DNA of 64,000 bases from NCBI GenBank assembly GCA_963971575.1, contig OZ020611.1:178624071-178688070 (forward strand), given 5' to 3'. The position numbers and the translations under genes were made by a program. This document shows positions 45,083-56,059 of the stretch, piece after piece; positions within the stretch are counted from its first letter, which is position 1, and each line of letters starts with the position of its first letter. The notes under the pieces were generated by a model. That model did no database searches. It saw only the letters and a list, made by a program, of their open reading frames with translations, and was not told where the DNA came from. The stretch comes from Liopterus haemorrhoidalis (lineage: Eukaryota; Arthropoda; Insecta; Coleoptera; Dytiscidae).

Positions 45083-45778
45083 TAGCGTTTCTCCACCGGG
45101 GAGCCGCGATGTCATACAAGATCGAAGCATGAAAAAATATATTTGTTTTATTATGCTTCGAGCTAGAGATTACTCAAGAGTAAGGATGCGAAAGTGATTA
45201 AATCAAAATGGAAGGCACTTTGAACACTTGCAAATAATAATACTTTACTTTTAAGTCATTATAGAGAAAACAAATTTAGGCTCCCATCCCTCAAGCGAAA
45301 TATAGACTAGTCCAATCCATTTCCAAATTTACTCCCTGTATTCATCCTCCAAAATGCTGCCAAAGAAATAATAAGAGGTGGTAACCCCACAATTTTCCAT
45401 ATATTTAGCCCTTTTCGCTTCTTTTTAATTTTGTTCCATTTTTCTCCAGAAGTTTTCCAGAAACGTTGTATATATGTGTTTTTGTATATATATCTAATTG
45501 TTTTCGCTTATTCATATTTTCTGTTCTGGTTGTATAAAATATATCTCAAATACTTGTCAATTTGCGTTTTATACAATTAGTGTTACTAAATTGACATATA
45601 ATTTAATGTCTATTATGAATTATCAAATATTTTGAAGTGGCTAATAGCCAAAGCAGCTAAAGCCAATAAATAAAATGAAAAAAAAAATATTTTGAAAGGT
45701 GCCATTTCAGAATTACCACCCTAAGATGAAATTTTAAATATACACCATAAAAAATTCAGTATCCCTCCTTATAATCTA

Positions 45779-47269
45779 AGAGCTAGCAACGTCCCAAAAA
45801 GTTTATTTTAGGTCGGCTGGTTTTTCGATATTTCTCTTTCTTATTGAAGTTAGGTAAGGATGCGGTACGTCTGGCACCTGGGAACGGTTGCGTTTACCTG
45901 TGCGCAACTCGTCTGTACAGGTAAAAAATGGATATTTCGAAATCATTTTAAGACATTTTTTTTTTTTTTTTTTTAATTTTCTGTCTTTTTAGCATTATAA
46001 ATTTATAGTTGCCAGACAGTTTCGTTGTTGCTAACATTGCGCCAGATCTAATTTAAGTATTTAAAAAATAACATTTTTCAAACCATTTTAGTATAGCTGT
46101 AATTTTAATAGTATATAGTTCTGTAATCAAAGAATACAATATTAATTTGCCAGACGGAAATTCCGTTGTTTAACTAGGAACCAGACCAATTTAAGTCCCG
46201 GGGAGAATACGTGAGTTAGAAGAGATAACAGTTAAACAATCACAGCTGCTATTTTTTAAGTTGGCGTCGACCACATGAGTATTTATGTTTGCTTGTTTTT
46301 ATAAAATAAAATAAAGCAGAATTTTATCGCTATGAGTGAGGAAAAAGAAAAATGTGTTTTTTGTTCAGACAAAAGTGGTAAAATAATAAAATTTAAAAAA
46401 TAATAATAATTTTATTTAATTTTTTTTTGATTTTTTTAAAAAATTTTTTTTTTTTTGATTTTTTTTTACAGATACTCAGGTCCTAGAAAATGACGATACA
46501 TCTGAATACAATAATAATAATGATATAAGGAGTGATAACGATGATAGCAGTGACGATGATACTGACGATGTAGCATTTTATTGTGACAGAATTATTCAAT
46601 AAAAATACTGAATTACATTTTATGTTTCATTTCCTACATATTTAAAATAAATGATTTGTTTTATTTTGCTAATAATATTTTTTATCAGTTGTTCTCATCT
46701 CATTTTACTTTAATTATTATTCTGCTCTATTTTCTTTATGAAATTCTAACCTATATAACCTGTCTCTCTCTAACGCCCTCTGTTGCAGCAATCTCTCTCA
46801 CGCAACCAACGAATAAGCTGCCACACTCTTCTAACTTATTTATTATCCCCGGGACTTAAATTGGTCTGGTTCCTAGTTAAACAACGGAATTTCCGTCTGG
46901 CAAATTAATAGTGTATTCTTCGATTACAGAACTATATCATATTAAAATTACAGCTATACTAAAATGGTTTGAAAATTATTATTTTTTAATTACTTAAATT
47001 AGATCTGGCGCAATGTTAGCAACAACGAAACTGTCTGGCAACTATAAATTTATAATGCTAAAAAGACATAGAAAATTATATAAAAAAAAAAATGTCTTAA
47101 AATGATTTCAAAATATCCATTTTTTACCTGTACAGGCGACATGCGCACAGGTAAACGCAACCGCTCCCAGGTGCCAGACGTACCGCAACCCTACCTAACT
47201 TCAATAAGAAAGGGAAATATCGAAAAACCAGCCGACATAAAATTCTTTCTCGAAAACGTTGCTAGCTCT
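45779..47269. mobile_element. foldback element with 444-446-bp inverted repeats
   Basis: 45779-46224 and the complement of 46826-47269 match along almost their whole length, beginning AGAGCTAGCAACG and ending GTTAGAAGAG. They include CCTGTACAG, TTGCCAGACGGAAATTCCGT-type and GCGCCAGATCTAA blocks. About 60% of the 1491-bp unit is inverted repeat. The unique centre holds a small two-exon ORF. The superfamily and target duplication were not determined. Confidence 0.85.
46332..46602 (+). CDS. two-exon mini-gene in the long-TIR element (58 aa)
   Basis: Exon 1 (46332-46377) encodes MSEEKEKCVFCSDKS plus one base. The intron at 46378-46471 has donor GTAAAA and a long T tract with TTTACAG. Exon 2 (46472-46602) completes an Asp codon and reads TQVLENDDTSEYNNNNDIRS, then DNDDSSDDDTDDVAFYCDRI IQ stop. 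The stop overlaps an AATAAA signal (46599-46604). Unspliced, the frame stops after about 23 codons. The product is very acidic with a CxxC near the N-terminus. The acidic tail recalls the C-terminus of the transposase at 8097-8738, so it may be a transposase reduced to its two ends; no catalytic core remains. The splicing is predicted, not shown, and function is unknown. Confidence 0.55.
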
Positions 47270-47440
47270 CGGACTATTAGTTTTGAATTACAAAATGAGG
47301 CAGATAATACCATTCAATTCTTTACATAAACTTTAATCATCAAATTAATTTACTCAAGTTGCGTATATATACAGGGGGGCCGCAGACAATAAGTACATAA
47401 TTTCGGAGGGTCCCATGCCAGAAAAGGTGGAGAAACACTG

Positions 47441-48279
47441 TTTCTCAAATATTTTTAAATATTTGCACGTAAAAACACGTGTTTTTTGAGTGCTTGGAGT
47501 GGGGCTTCAATATAATATAAAAAATAAGATATTTGTATTAAGAATTGTACGAAAAATTAAAATGTAATGAAAAATATATTTTGTTATGAAAATTCACCCT
47601 AGCCTAGAATATTCAGTATGAGTATGATCAACAATAACTTAAACAAAATGGCCAGATTCAATCGATAAAATTTGCTAAATTTCAAAACCTATACAATAAA
47701 ATATGCATTTATAAAATTCTCATAATATATCCTATTATTATTATTATTTATTTATTTTATTTATTTATTTTTTTTCACTCAATATCTTTATATTTTATTT
47801 GGGTACAGTTGCAAAATTACCATTTCTTTCTTAATACAGAAAGCAATAAAAGAATATTGAATTTTCAAGACAGAGAGCTATAAAGTATTTATGAAGGTAA
47901 CCTACGAGAAAATTTGAAAATTCTTTATTCTTCTGCATCGTATAAATCATATATTAGACGGCATTGTTGCACGATTGCTGCGACTTAAATAATTCTTACG
48001 CGCTATTCACAAACAATGCTGAAATGAAAAACAAAATATTTTCAATTTATTTACATATAAGCGCTTTTAGCACTTGTAAAAATATCAAATAAATCACATA
48101 AATTCAAACAGAAATTGACATCGTTTATTAATATACGAGTATTTACAATCTGTCATATATGTCATCACTTTATAGTTGCTGTCGTTACATATTATTAGTG
48201 ACGTTTCATCAACTTGCTATTCTAACATGTAAAAGCAATTTTAGTTCTCTGAAATTTCACGTTTTTTTTGTTCGTCTGT
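47441..48279. other. unannotated; TTAT/TTTA microsatellite
   Basis: TTAT-type repeats lie at about 47736-47772. Nothing else was recognised. Confidence 0.35.
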
Positions 48280-48435
48280 CCTTTTTAGCATACTCACAAT
48301 AACAATAAAACTCTCCGAATTTATCTTTTTAAGTATCTCTCCAAAATTATCCAAAATTAGAAATACTATACCTTTTCTAATTTGCATACCACCTTTTATT
48401 TAGTAATTTCTTTAACCTTTGCAATGTTATCAAAA
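48280..48435. repeat. direct repeat D, copy 2
   Basis: See 43783-43945: same orientation, same block order, with a small deletion near 48345. Confidence 0.8.
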
Positions 48436-48859
48436 ATTTCTTAGCACCAATGTAGTGTTTTCCAGCCCTTGCTATTAGTTTTAACGTACTTTATCCAAAT
48501 TCATTCGAAACTTTTTAACTTCTATGCACTTCTACGGCGCACATATCATACACTTTAGGCTTTTCTTTGCACAGTTGAAACACTTGTGTTTCCATTTTAA
48601 AACTCTTATGAGCCAATATTGACATTTCAATATCACAAAAATTATTTTCTTTTTGTAACAGACAATCCTTTTGTCATTTCATCCCACTTCTGATGTTAGC
48701 TTAATTAAACCACACAAATTCTACCCTCTTCAAAGCTACAAAGGAATACATATTTTTGTGAAACTTGTACTTGTAACCAAGTAGAACCTCGTTAATCCAG
48801 ACCACGATAATACGTGTCTAAATGTTCACACATTTCTGGGTTTTCTAGGTATTTAGTAA

Positions 48860-49085
48860 GTGATACATATTAAAAATTATAAATATCGATAAATTTTGAA
48901 AAACTGACATTTTAATACGGTTTCCTTTACAAACTAACAATAATTTGACATATGCTTGAACCTGTTATGTAATGAGCTCAACCTATTACGTAATGAGCTC
49001 ATTACGTAACATATACTCATTACTACATATCTAATCACTGCCACGTCTGTAATGAACGTATATCTATATAGTCGTGGAAAAATAT
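48860..49085. repeat. palindrome-bearing MITE, partial copy
   Basis: GGTTTCCTTTACAAACTAAC, AATAATTTGACATATGC, a 24-bp perfect palindrome at 48986-49009 and TGTAATGAACGTATATCTAT correspond in order to 59715-59945. Confidence 0.75.
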
Positions 49086-49090
49086 ATTCG

Positions 49091-49489
49091 TTTAATAAAA
49101 ATGTATACTTTCATATCTTTCAAGTTCACTGTCGTTGCATTTATAAAGATATGTTGCAATTTGTAATGAAAAAATGTCTAATTGAAGTAATAAAGTGAAT
49201 ATATTAAAATTAAATTAATTTTTATTGGTGGAGAATTTTTTGTTTTACAGCTGTGTTTAAAATATAGTACTGCCATTTTATTAATCTTTTATTGCCCATT
49301 TCATTTTTCTTTTTACTGTCCGTTTTAATTTTTACACTGCTTTTAATTTACTACCTGAATATACTTTGTATACTGGATATTTTCTTTTTAAACTGCTCGG
49401 TAATAGTGCCAGTTTATTATAAATACTGCCCCTTTATCCCTACAAATATTTTTCATAACTGCAAATTTAATTTATAATACTGTCTCGTT
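49091..49489. other. unannotated stretch
   Basis: No gene or repeat recognised. The 61-codon open frame at 49292-49477 is hydrophobic by AT composition only. Confidence 0.3.
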
Positions 49490-50660
49490 TATTTTCAGCC
49501 ATATGGGCTTAGCCTCCTCTACAAATCGCCTACATTCATCCATCCCCTTGACTTTTTCCTTCCAATTTGTCACATTTAATTTTCTCAGGTCTTCTTCCAC
49601 GTTGTTTCTTCACCTTGCACGAAGTCTACCTTTTGGTCTTTTAAACGTGAGCATTTTCATACATATACTTGGCCATTCTTGAGCGGTCCATTCTTTGAAG
49701 GTCCAAACCACCTTAAGCGGCCCGTTTTTACCACAGATACAAATTTTTGTTCACCATATTCACTCTCAAGTTCGAAGTTCAGTCGGGTCCTCCATATTCC
49801 TTGAACTGTTTTGACAGGTCCAACGTTGCGAAGAATTTTCAAATATAAACGATTGGTTTGTTTCTTTTGAGGATAGAATCCAAGCTTCGGATCCGTAATA
49901 ATTCTAGCTTGGTAGCCTTTCTAAGAAGTTTGGATGTTAAAAATGGTTTATATTTGAAGTAGCACTTGTTTGCTTACGCGATTCTACATCCAACTTCATT
50001 CGATACATTTGTTGAAGTTATATTCACAACTGAAGTATTTTCTACTTCAAATTCATTTCCTCCAAACTTCAAGGACGCTACGTCATATTCTTTCCTGGAT
50101 AGTACCATTACTTTAGTTTTTGTTGTATTAATATGTAAACTTATATTTCTCGCTGAAGATTTTACAGCTACCAGAGTCTCTTCTAGCGTCTGTTTTTTTG
50201 TTTTTGAAATAATGATACTGGTCGTTGGCATATGGCAGAATTTGGTACGAGTTTTCATCAAGTACAAGACATCAGTATTATTTCTGTATTCAATAATTCT
50301 GATTACTTTCTCTAGTACTAAGTTAAATAGCCATGGTGCTATACCATCTCCTTGTTTTAATCCTATTGGATCAGATCCAGATTGGATCCTATTTTAAAAG
50401 TATGAAGAGTGTTATCAATTAATTTTAATTAACCTGATTAGATCTTTTGTCACTTTGAACTCTTCCAATGGTTTCTGTTGGCTATCTGTGGTTAATATTA
50501 TCATACGCTGTCTTAAAATGAATAAAGAGCATAAATAGCTCAATATCATATTCCCATGCCTTTTTTATTCCTTGTTGGAGACAAAACACTTGATCTGTGG
50601 TAGATCATACATCGGAAACATATTAATAGTCATCTTCGGTTTTTTCTGCATGTGGTAACG
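49490..50660 (-). pseudogene. RTE-like LINE, RT and C-terminus (minus)
   Basis: The minus strand from about 50650 reads in pieces TDQVFCLQQGIKKAWEYDIE, FKTAYDNI, EEFKVTKDLIRL, then GLKQGDGIAPWLFNLVLEKV (about 50360-50300) and, at 50267-49974, TLEETLVAVKSSARNISLHI NTTKTKVMVLS. The YADD box region is damaged. The C-terminal part at about 49920-49650 reads GPVKTVQGIWRTRLNFELES and GRLRWFG. These are the usual ordered blocks of RTE-like LINEs. Stops and frame shifts are frequent, so it is a relic. Confidence 0.7.
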
Positions 50661-52010
50661 GCCTAATTTAAAGCAGTTCGAGCAAATAAATTATGTTCAA
50701 ATATTGTCCATCACGAGACTCTACATGCCGATTGATTGACACAGAACCGATAAACAAATATATATCTATTTCACATAGTTCTATGTAAAATTCAATGATA
50801 TCTACGAGCTTCTCATACCCAACATACATCCGTAGTTTTTATTTTCGTTTATTATATTTGAATATAGGCAGATAAGCGAGTGTGTTTTTGTATATGAAAC
50901 ACTTCTATTACAGCTGCAAATTTCTCATCATCCGAACCAATAGCATCTTTTAATTTTTATGACATTCTAGATCGACCCATACCGTTTATTTGGCGGGCTG
51001 CGGTCAAATAAATCTTCCTCGAGTATATCAAGCGGTAGACTGCTGCTAGCAGTCCACTTTTCAAGAATCTCCAGTATAAACGAGTCATGATATTAAGATT
51101 AACAATAAGAAGAAACCTACTTATGATTTAGTGAGCTATGCCACTCAATGGTATCAATTCTAAAAGAAAATATTTTTTTATTGAAGCTATTACACACCCA
51201 CGTTAAGGTTTATTTTAAAATAAAAACGAACAATCGCACTGAAATCCGCTTGATTATTATTTATCGCTAGCCAACTATGTTTAATTTAGTTATCACAATT
51301 AAATTAGGAAAATATGTGCAAACATTAATCAACCAAGTGGCAAAGTGTGATAGAAATATACTATAAAGCAGTGGTCTCCAAACTTAACACATTTTTAGTC
51401 TGACTTTACCCAAGTAAATATTTTTTTTCGTCTTTTGGATCAGCACAACATATTTTAAGACATGTAAAAGAAGACAGGTCTCTATCATACAATATTAATA
51501 AATTAAGTAAAGTTTTTATGAAAGTTTTAGAGCTACAACATACGAATAAGTGTAAAACAAGATTAAAAAGGTTTTAAAGCTACTTTAATACTAAACTTTG
51601 TTCTTTTAAATGCTCCCAAAGCACACACTAAATTTTTAGTGTTCATAGAATGCTTTCAGTAGTGCAACTATGACATAACATTTATCAAATCAAGTTCCTG
51701 CTTCTGAAGTTCTACTGTTGAGTCTCATTTATAATGGATACATGGCACAGGCATAACATAAGAATCTCAAGACTGTCTTTGTTCTGTTTATTAAAAACTT
51801 ATGTTCAGAACAGTGTCTTAATCTCTATCCACGTGCTATGCTTGTGCTATGTATCTGTTATAAATGAGGCTTTATTCTCTCTTTAAAAATTTTAACTAAA
51901 TTTAACTAAATTTCTATTTTATTTTGTGTAAAGTGTTTGTCAAAATGGAAGTGACCTTTTGTTTTTCGGTCATCACATGTATTTTGAAAAACTCTTGAGT
52001 CTATTCCATG
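50661..52010. other. unannotated; hAT-type end at 51366
   Basis: CAGTGGTCTCCAAACTTAAC at about 51366 looks like a hAT terminus. No partner was identified with confidence. The rest is AT-rich. Confidence 0.35.
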
Positions 52011-52265
52011 CAAGCGCGCACCCTGGAGGGGATTACGGACTTTTTTTACATGTTTTTGTCAAAATAGAAAATTAGACCTTTTGTTTTTCGGTCATAAGTT
52101 GTATTTTGGAAGTGAGGACCTTTTCTTTTTTAGCTCAACACTTGTATTTTGAAAAATAAAGTGCATTTCACCAGCACTTGTTTCCGAATAATTTCCATAT
52201 CCCTACCATTTAAAACAATTTCGTCTTTTGAACCCCCCCCCCAAATATTCCTGAGTGCGATCCTG
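52011..52265. mobile_element. 255-bp hAT-like MITE (GCGCGCACCC family)
   Basis: Ends CAAGCGCGCACCCTGGAGGG and, in complement from 52265, CAGGATCGCACTCAGGAATA. Flanks ATTCCATG (52003-52010) and ATTCCAGC (52266-52273) agree at 6 of 8 positions. Confidence 0.7.
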
Positions 52266-52345
52266 ATTCCAGCAACTTACCGAAGTTTCTTACTTTGTCT
52301 TACTTTAGTAAAAGAGTTTAGGAAGCTAATATTCAATGAGTAAAC

Positions 52346-52982
52346 CAGGCCTGGTCAAAATAGGGCCCGCGTAATGAATTTATGCGGCCCGCAATTAATT
52401 TTTCAATATTAGCTATTTAACTTCCAATAATTGGTTGAATGAATTCGCGATACTTCTTTATTTTATAAAAAGATTTTATTATAAAGATTTACAACTTTTG
52501 TACACGTCTGTACTCGATATGAACTATTATCCGAAATCCATTTTCTGTACATGTAGATTACGTTGTTACGTTTGTTGATATACAATTAGAAATAATTAAT
52601 TTACAATGTGATTAATTATTACATGAGAAATATCGAGAAGAGCAAGAAAATTTGAACAATTTTTATAAGCAATTGAATGATGGAACATACGGAAATTTAA
52701 AAAAACTTCAGTTCAACTTATATTTGTGAACAAACTTTTTCAACAAACAAAAATAATAGGCGATGCAAAGCGCCTCAACACGTCACATTAGTTTTTTGTT
52801 AATTTGTTGTACTAAATTACTGAAATTTATTCATAAACAAATTCCATAATAACATTTTGTTTTACGAATCGTTTTTTTACAATTTTACAATTTTTACATT
52901 TTTTAATTTTAATATCGTCCGGCCCGTGAAAATAGTTTTCTTTCCAATCCGGCCCGGGGGCAAAAACTGTTGGCCACACCTG
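52346..52982. mobile_element. hAT element relic
   Basis: Ends CAGGCCTGGTCAAAATAGGG (52346) and, in complement from 52982, CAGGTGTGGCCAACAGTTTT. Flanks GAGTAAAC and GGGTGAAC agree at 6 of 8 bases. It includes a transposase C-terminal scrap at 52680-52790. Confidence 0.75.
52680..52830 (+). pseudogene. hAT transposase C-terminal scrap
   Basis: One frame reads KNFSSTYICEQTFSTNKNNR then APQHVTLVFC. The ST-Y-CEQ-FS pattern is the conserved start of the hAT dimerisation region in GTF2IRD2/EPM2AIP1-like transposases. Only about 40 codons survive, bounded by stops. Confidence 0.65.
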
Positions 52983-53099
52983 GGGTGAACTATAAATATT
53001 ACTGCTGTTTATCAGCAATAATTATACACATAATCTTCCATACCTTTCACGGGGGTTACGTTCCGAAAAAACACCGCGCAGTATAAATTCACGTAATTC

Positions 53100-53290
53100 G
53101 AACTATTTTTCGAAATAATAATCTTAACAAATATTCCTCTTCTACTATTCCGGTTCTCATCAATGGAAATTATTGAGAATTTTTTTCAGATTTTTAGACC
53201 AACCGTTAACCACTAGTTAAATAAGGTGTGGTACAAAAGTTTTTTGAGACATCTACGAAAATTCCATAAAAATATTTTATTTTTCTAAAA
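53100..53290. repeat. dispersed repeat family A, fragment
   Basis: ACTATTCCGGTTCTCATCAA TGG, ATTTTTTTCAGATTTTTAGA and a GTGGTACAAAAGTTTTTTGA block parallel 37075-37180. Confidence 0.65.
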
Positions 53291-53349
53291 TAAAATTTTG
53301 TCAGATTATATATGCATTAAGAGGCTTTATATCATAACCCAATAAAAAA

Positions 53350-53425
53350 AATAAAAATCGAGTTAGGCATAACTCGAGTTAAAAACTTTAGCAACTGGCT
53401 CTTTCTTTAGCAACTGGCCATGGAT
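53350..53425. repeat. fragment of the 15046 foldback MITE family
   Basis: The complement of the right side reads GGCCAGTTGCTAAAG and TTTTTAACTCGAGTTATGCC, as in the arms of 15046-15186. Confidence 0.55.
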
Positions 53426-53529
53426 CAATTAAGCACACACTGGATTTCAGAACAAGGAAGATCTGTCATTTTGTGGATGTTTAGAACTGCAAAGGCACTC
53501 AAAATTGCACATGTCGCAGTGATAAAAGG

Positions 53530-53736
53530 CAGGCGCGCACCCAAGTTGGAGGGGGGGTTATTTTGAAAGCGTTTTTATCTTTTTTTTAGGTCAGCACTTG
53601 TATTTTAGAAGTGAGGACGTTTGGACTTTTTTTTTAGGTCATCACTTGTAGTTTACAAGTGATAATCTTTTTAATAATGTATATAATCTCGTCTTCCGAG
53701 CCCTCCTCCCAAGAAAAATTCCTGGGTGCGCGCCTG
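53530..53736. mobile_element. 207-bp hAT-like MITE (GCGCGCACCC family)
   Basis: CAGGCGCGCACCCAAG (53530) and CTTGG-like complement ending GGGTGCGCGCCTG (53736) are inverted. Flanks ATAAAAGG and ATAAAAAA agree at 6 of 8. The interior has two ATCACTTGTA-type units. Confidence 0.8.
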
Positions 53737-54119
53737 ATAAAAAATGCTGCTGTCTTTTGCAACAATTTATTGTTGCGAAGAAGGATTTTCCACTATTATG
53801 ATCTTAAATACAAAGCACAGAAATCGATTGAACCCCGAGAACAATACACAAATCGACCACATCAAAAATCCCTAATTAGGACGTTGTATCAAAAATAAAA
53901 AGCATCAATTCTCCATAAGCTGAAGTGAAAATATTTACAATGTAATTCATTATTTATTAAGATTTTTATTGATTTTACCCAATGAGGTAGTATAATGTAG
54001 AAAACTAGCAGACCCCTTGCCAACAACGTTGGCAAACTGGTAACGAATAAAAATCAATATAAACAGGAATCAATTATTAAAATTTGCATGATTCTGCGTA
54101 TATTAACAAAACAAAAATG
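53737..54119. other. unannotated stretch
   Basis: No supported feature. The 79-codon open frame at 53659-53898 overlaps the MITE and has no motif. Confidence 0.3.
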
Positions 54120-54123
54120 TTTC

Positions 54124-54330
54124 TTGATTATACCTAGGAAATCCTAAAAAGTTGCTTAATGCGTGTCGTTTCAAAATTAGTAACGCGCCGGATACGGCCC
54201 GCGGGCCATATGCTGGACATTAATGGCATAGCTGTTTCGGATTATACCTAGGTAATCCTAAAAAGCCGCTCAATGCGTGTCGTTTAAAAATTAGTATCGG
54301 ACCGGTCAGTCCGCGGGCGTAACATCAATT
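54124..54330 (+). repeat. tandem duplication, about 114-bp period
   Basis: GATTATACCTAGGAAATCCT AAAAAG to GGCCCGCGGGCC (from 54126) recurs from about 54239 as GATTATACCTAGGTAATCCT, with similar GCGTGTCGTTT and GTCCGCGGGC blocks. Confidence 0.75.
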
Positions 54331-55651
54331 AACACAACATCCTTTCATCAGGTAACCAAACGTACTGATTTGAGAGCTCTGGTAATTCAGCTTTGTCGAG
54401 GTACGTCGTTTCCCCACTCAATTCGTGGCCGCCCGCTTGCCGCAACACCCGCTAGCACCAAGGAACTTAGCGTTACGTACACACAGAAATTAGGGCTTTT
54501 ATATATATAATGAACGAGGGCGATGTGTTGTGAAGCCAACACCCTCTTAGGCGGGGAACAGGAAGGTGTCCCGAGGAGTTGTGCGTGTTGCTAACATCCA
54601 ATGACGTCATATAAACCATACGCCATAAAACCTCATTGCTAACATCAATGTTTTTCCGATAAGAATTGCAAGTAAAAATATGTTTTTTAAAACAGTAAAC
54701 CGCAAATTTTAATAAAATAAATTTCATAAATAATATTAAATTAACCTTAATTTATTAGTATATTTTTAAGATAATTAGTAGTTATTTTAATTAAACATTA
54801 CTTTTTAAATACCAAATAGTTGAAATACAGTTCAAAACTCTTTAAATGCATTTTATGGCAATATTATTAAAAGTTGAAAGATGATGGAAAGGTAAAATAG
54901 GAAAATAGAAAAAATAACACAACAAAACATAAACACTATATGATCCCTGCGTTTTTCCAATCGATAGATGAACAAAATAAATGTAAATTATGCAACTTTT
55001 TATACTCCTCGGAGCGAATCCCCCTTTCGTCTCCACAGGGTCATGGCTTCATAACAAACAATGCTAAGGCATAGAGCGTGCTGAGTCTATTTATATGACG
55101 TCAATGATTTTACTTATTACTACTTTCTTATTTCATGCAGTTTATTTTTCGTTTGATTATTTTGTTAATTTAGTGATTCTGTGGATATTAAGAAAAATGT
55201 ATAGCATATATGCCGCAATATTAAAAGTAATTAGTTTTTCCTCACTTTTAGATTTAGGGTGTAATATCGTTACATGAAAATATAATTTGGGGTAATACCG
55301 AAGAAAGGTTCGCCGACCACTGGTCTAGGACCACAATTTCTATCCTACATATTAGAGTGACGGTGTTAAGATTTCCTGGATACACCTACGAAGTCCTAAA
55401 TATACCACTCCGATCCTGAATAAAATGCACTAAAAGGCATATATGACGAGTTCTTTTTCTGTGAACAGTTTTGTCATTTAAATTATTGCCACTTTTGACT
55501 TTTGACCCCCGAGTTCACTTCAAACAAAAGTACAAGATCATTTGTAACCTAAATAAATTTCACTTACAAGCCATAAACAAAATATATATGTAAATAAATG
55601 ATAAATAAAACAAATATTCTTTAGCAACGAGCAACAACAAACAAAATTTAC
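54331..55651. other. first part of the long intron; hAT-type end at 55297-55320
   Basis: Directly follows the donor of the 55652-55753 exon on the minus strand. The complement of 55300-55318 reads CAGTGGTCGGCGAACC, a hAT-like end without partner. No other feature is supported. Confidence 0.35.
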
Positions 55652-55753
55652 CTTCCGACTGGAGCTGGCAATTCCTTCTTCATCATCTTCTAAAATTTTC
55701 TTAAAATCCGATGCTTTGAAAGTCATTTTCGTCGATTTCTTCCAGACACTCAT
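55652..55753 (-). CDS. first coding exon of split host gene (34 codons)
   Basis: The minus strand starts ATG at 55753 and ends AGTCGGAAG followed by the donor GTAAATTTTG at 55651. The peptide is MSVWKKSTKMTFKASDFKKI then LEDDEEGIASSSRK. The 102 nt end in phase 0, so it joins in frame to GAGCTGGGT at 7451 and gives SSSRK-ELGSQPL. The N-terminus is basic, followed by an acidic patch. There is no signal peptide and no transposon motif. It would be joined across about 48.2 kb of intron. Joining to 7116-7451 is inferred from strand, order and phase; other small exons could lie between. Family as for the other exons, tentative. Confidence 0.6.
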
Positions 55754-55870
55754 TTTTAAACATATTTAATTCACATGTTTTATTGATTTAGAACTCACTC
55801 TTATTCACTTTACGTCAAAAGGTAGGATATAAAAAAACGTCAAAACCAAACGACACATTTTCGATATTCA
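55754..55870 (-). promoter_or_regulatory. probable 5' leader with upstream ATGs
   Basis: On the minus strand the bases before the ATG include ATGTGA (a minimal upstream ORF), then an ATG 10 nt ahead of the main start in another frame. That frame reads about 20 codons and stops inside the exon. No TATA box or start site can be placed with confidence. Confidence 0.35.
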
Positions 55871-56059
55871 ATTATTTACTACTTCGCAAGTACAATTTGA
55901 AACTGTCATATGAATGATACAGACAAATTGGCATAAATTAATATTGTATGTAAAAGACGAGTTAAAAATAAACTACAAATGTTGGTATATTTCAACACTC
56001 AATAATAATAATAAAAACAGTGAGAAAATATCTGACAATAGTTTTATTATCTATTATTA

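Larger units (their letters stand above)
45083..47440. mobile_element. hAT-like element hosting the long-TIR element
   Basis: TAGCGTTTCTCCACCGGGGA (45083) and, in complement from 47440, CAGTGTTTCTCCACCTTTTC are inverted hAT-style ends 2.36 kb apart. The 8-bp flanks do not match convincingly. Its interior is largely occupied by the 45779-47269 element. Confidence 0.5.

Noticed and set aside
46656..46859. 67-codon open frame right of the mini-gene
   Set aside because: Begins in the AT-rich 3' region and runs into the inverted arm; no polyadenylation or splice support and no similarity seen.
49966..50397. 143-codon plus-strand open frame
   Set aside because: Opposite the RTE-like LINE; the minus strand has the ordered RT blocks.
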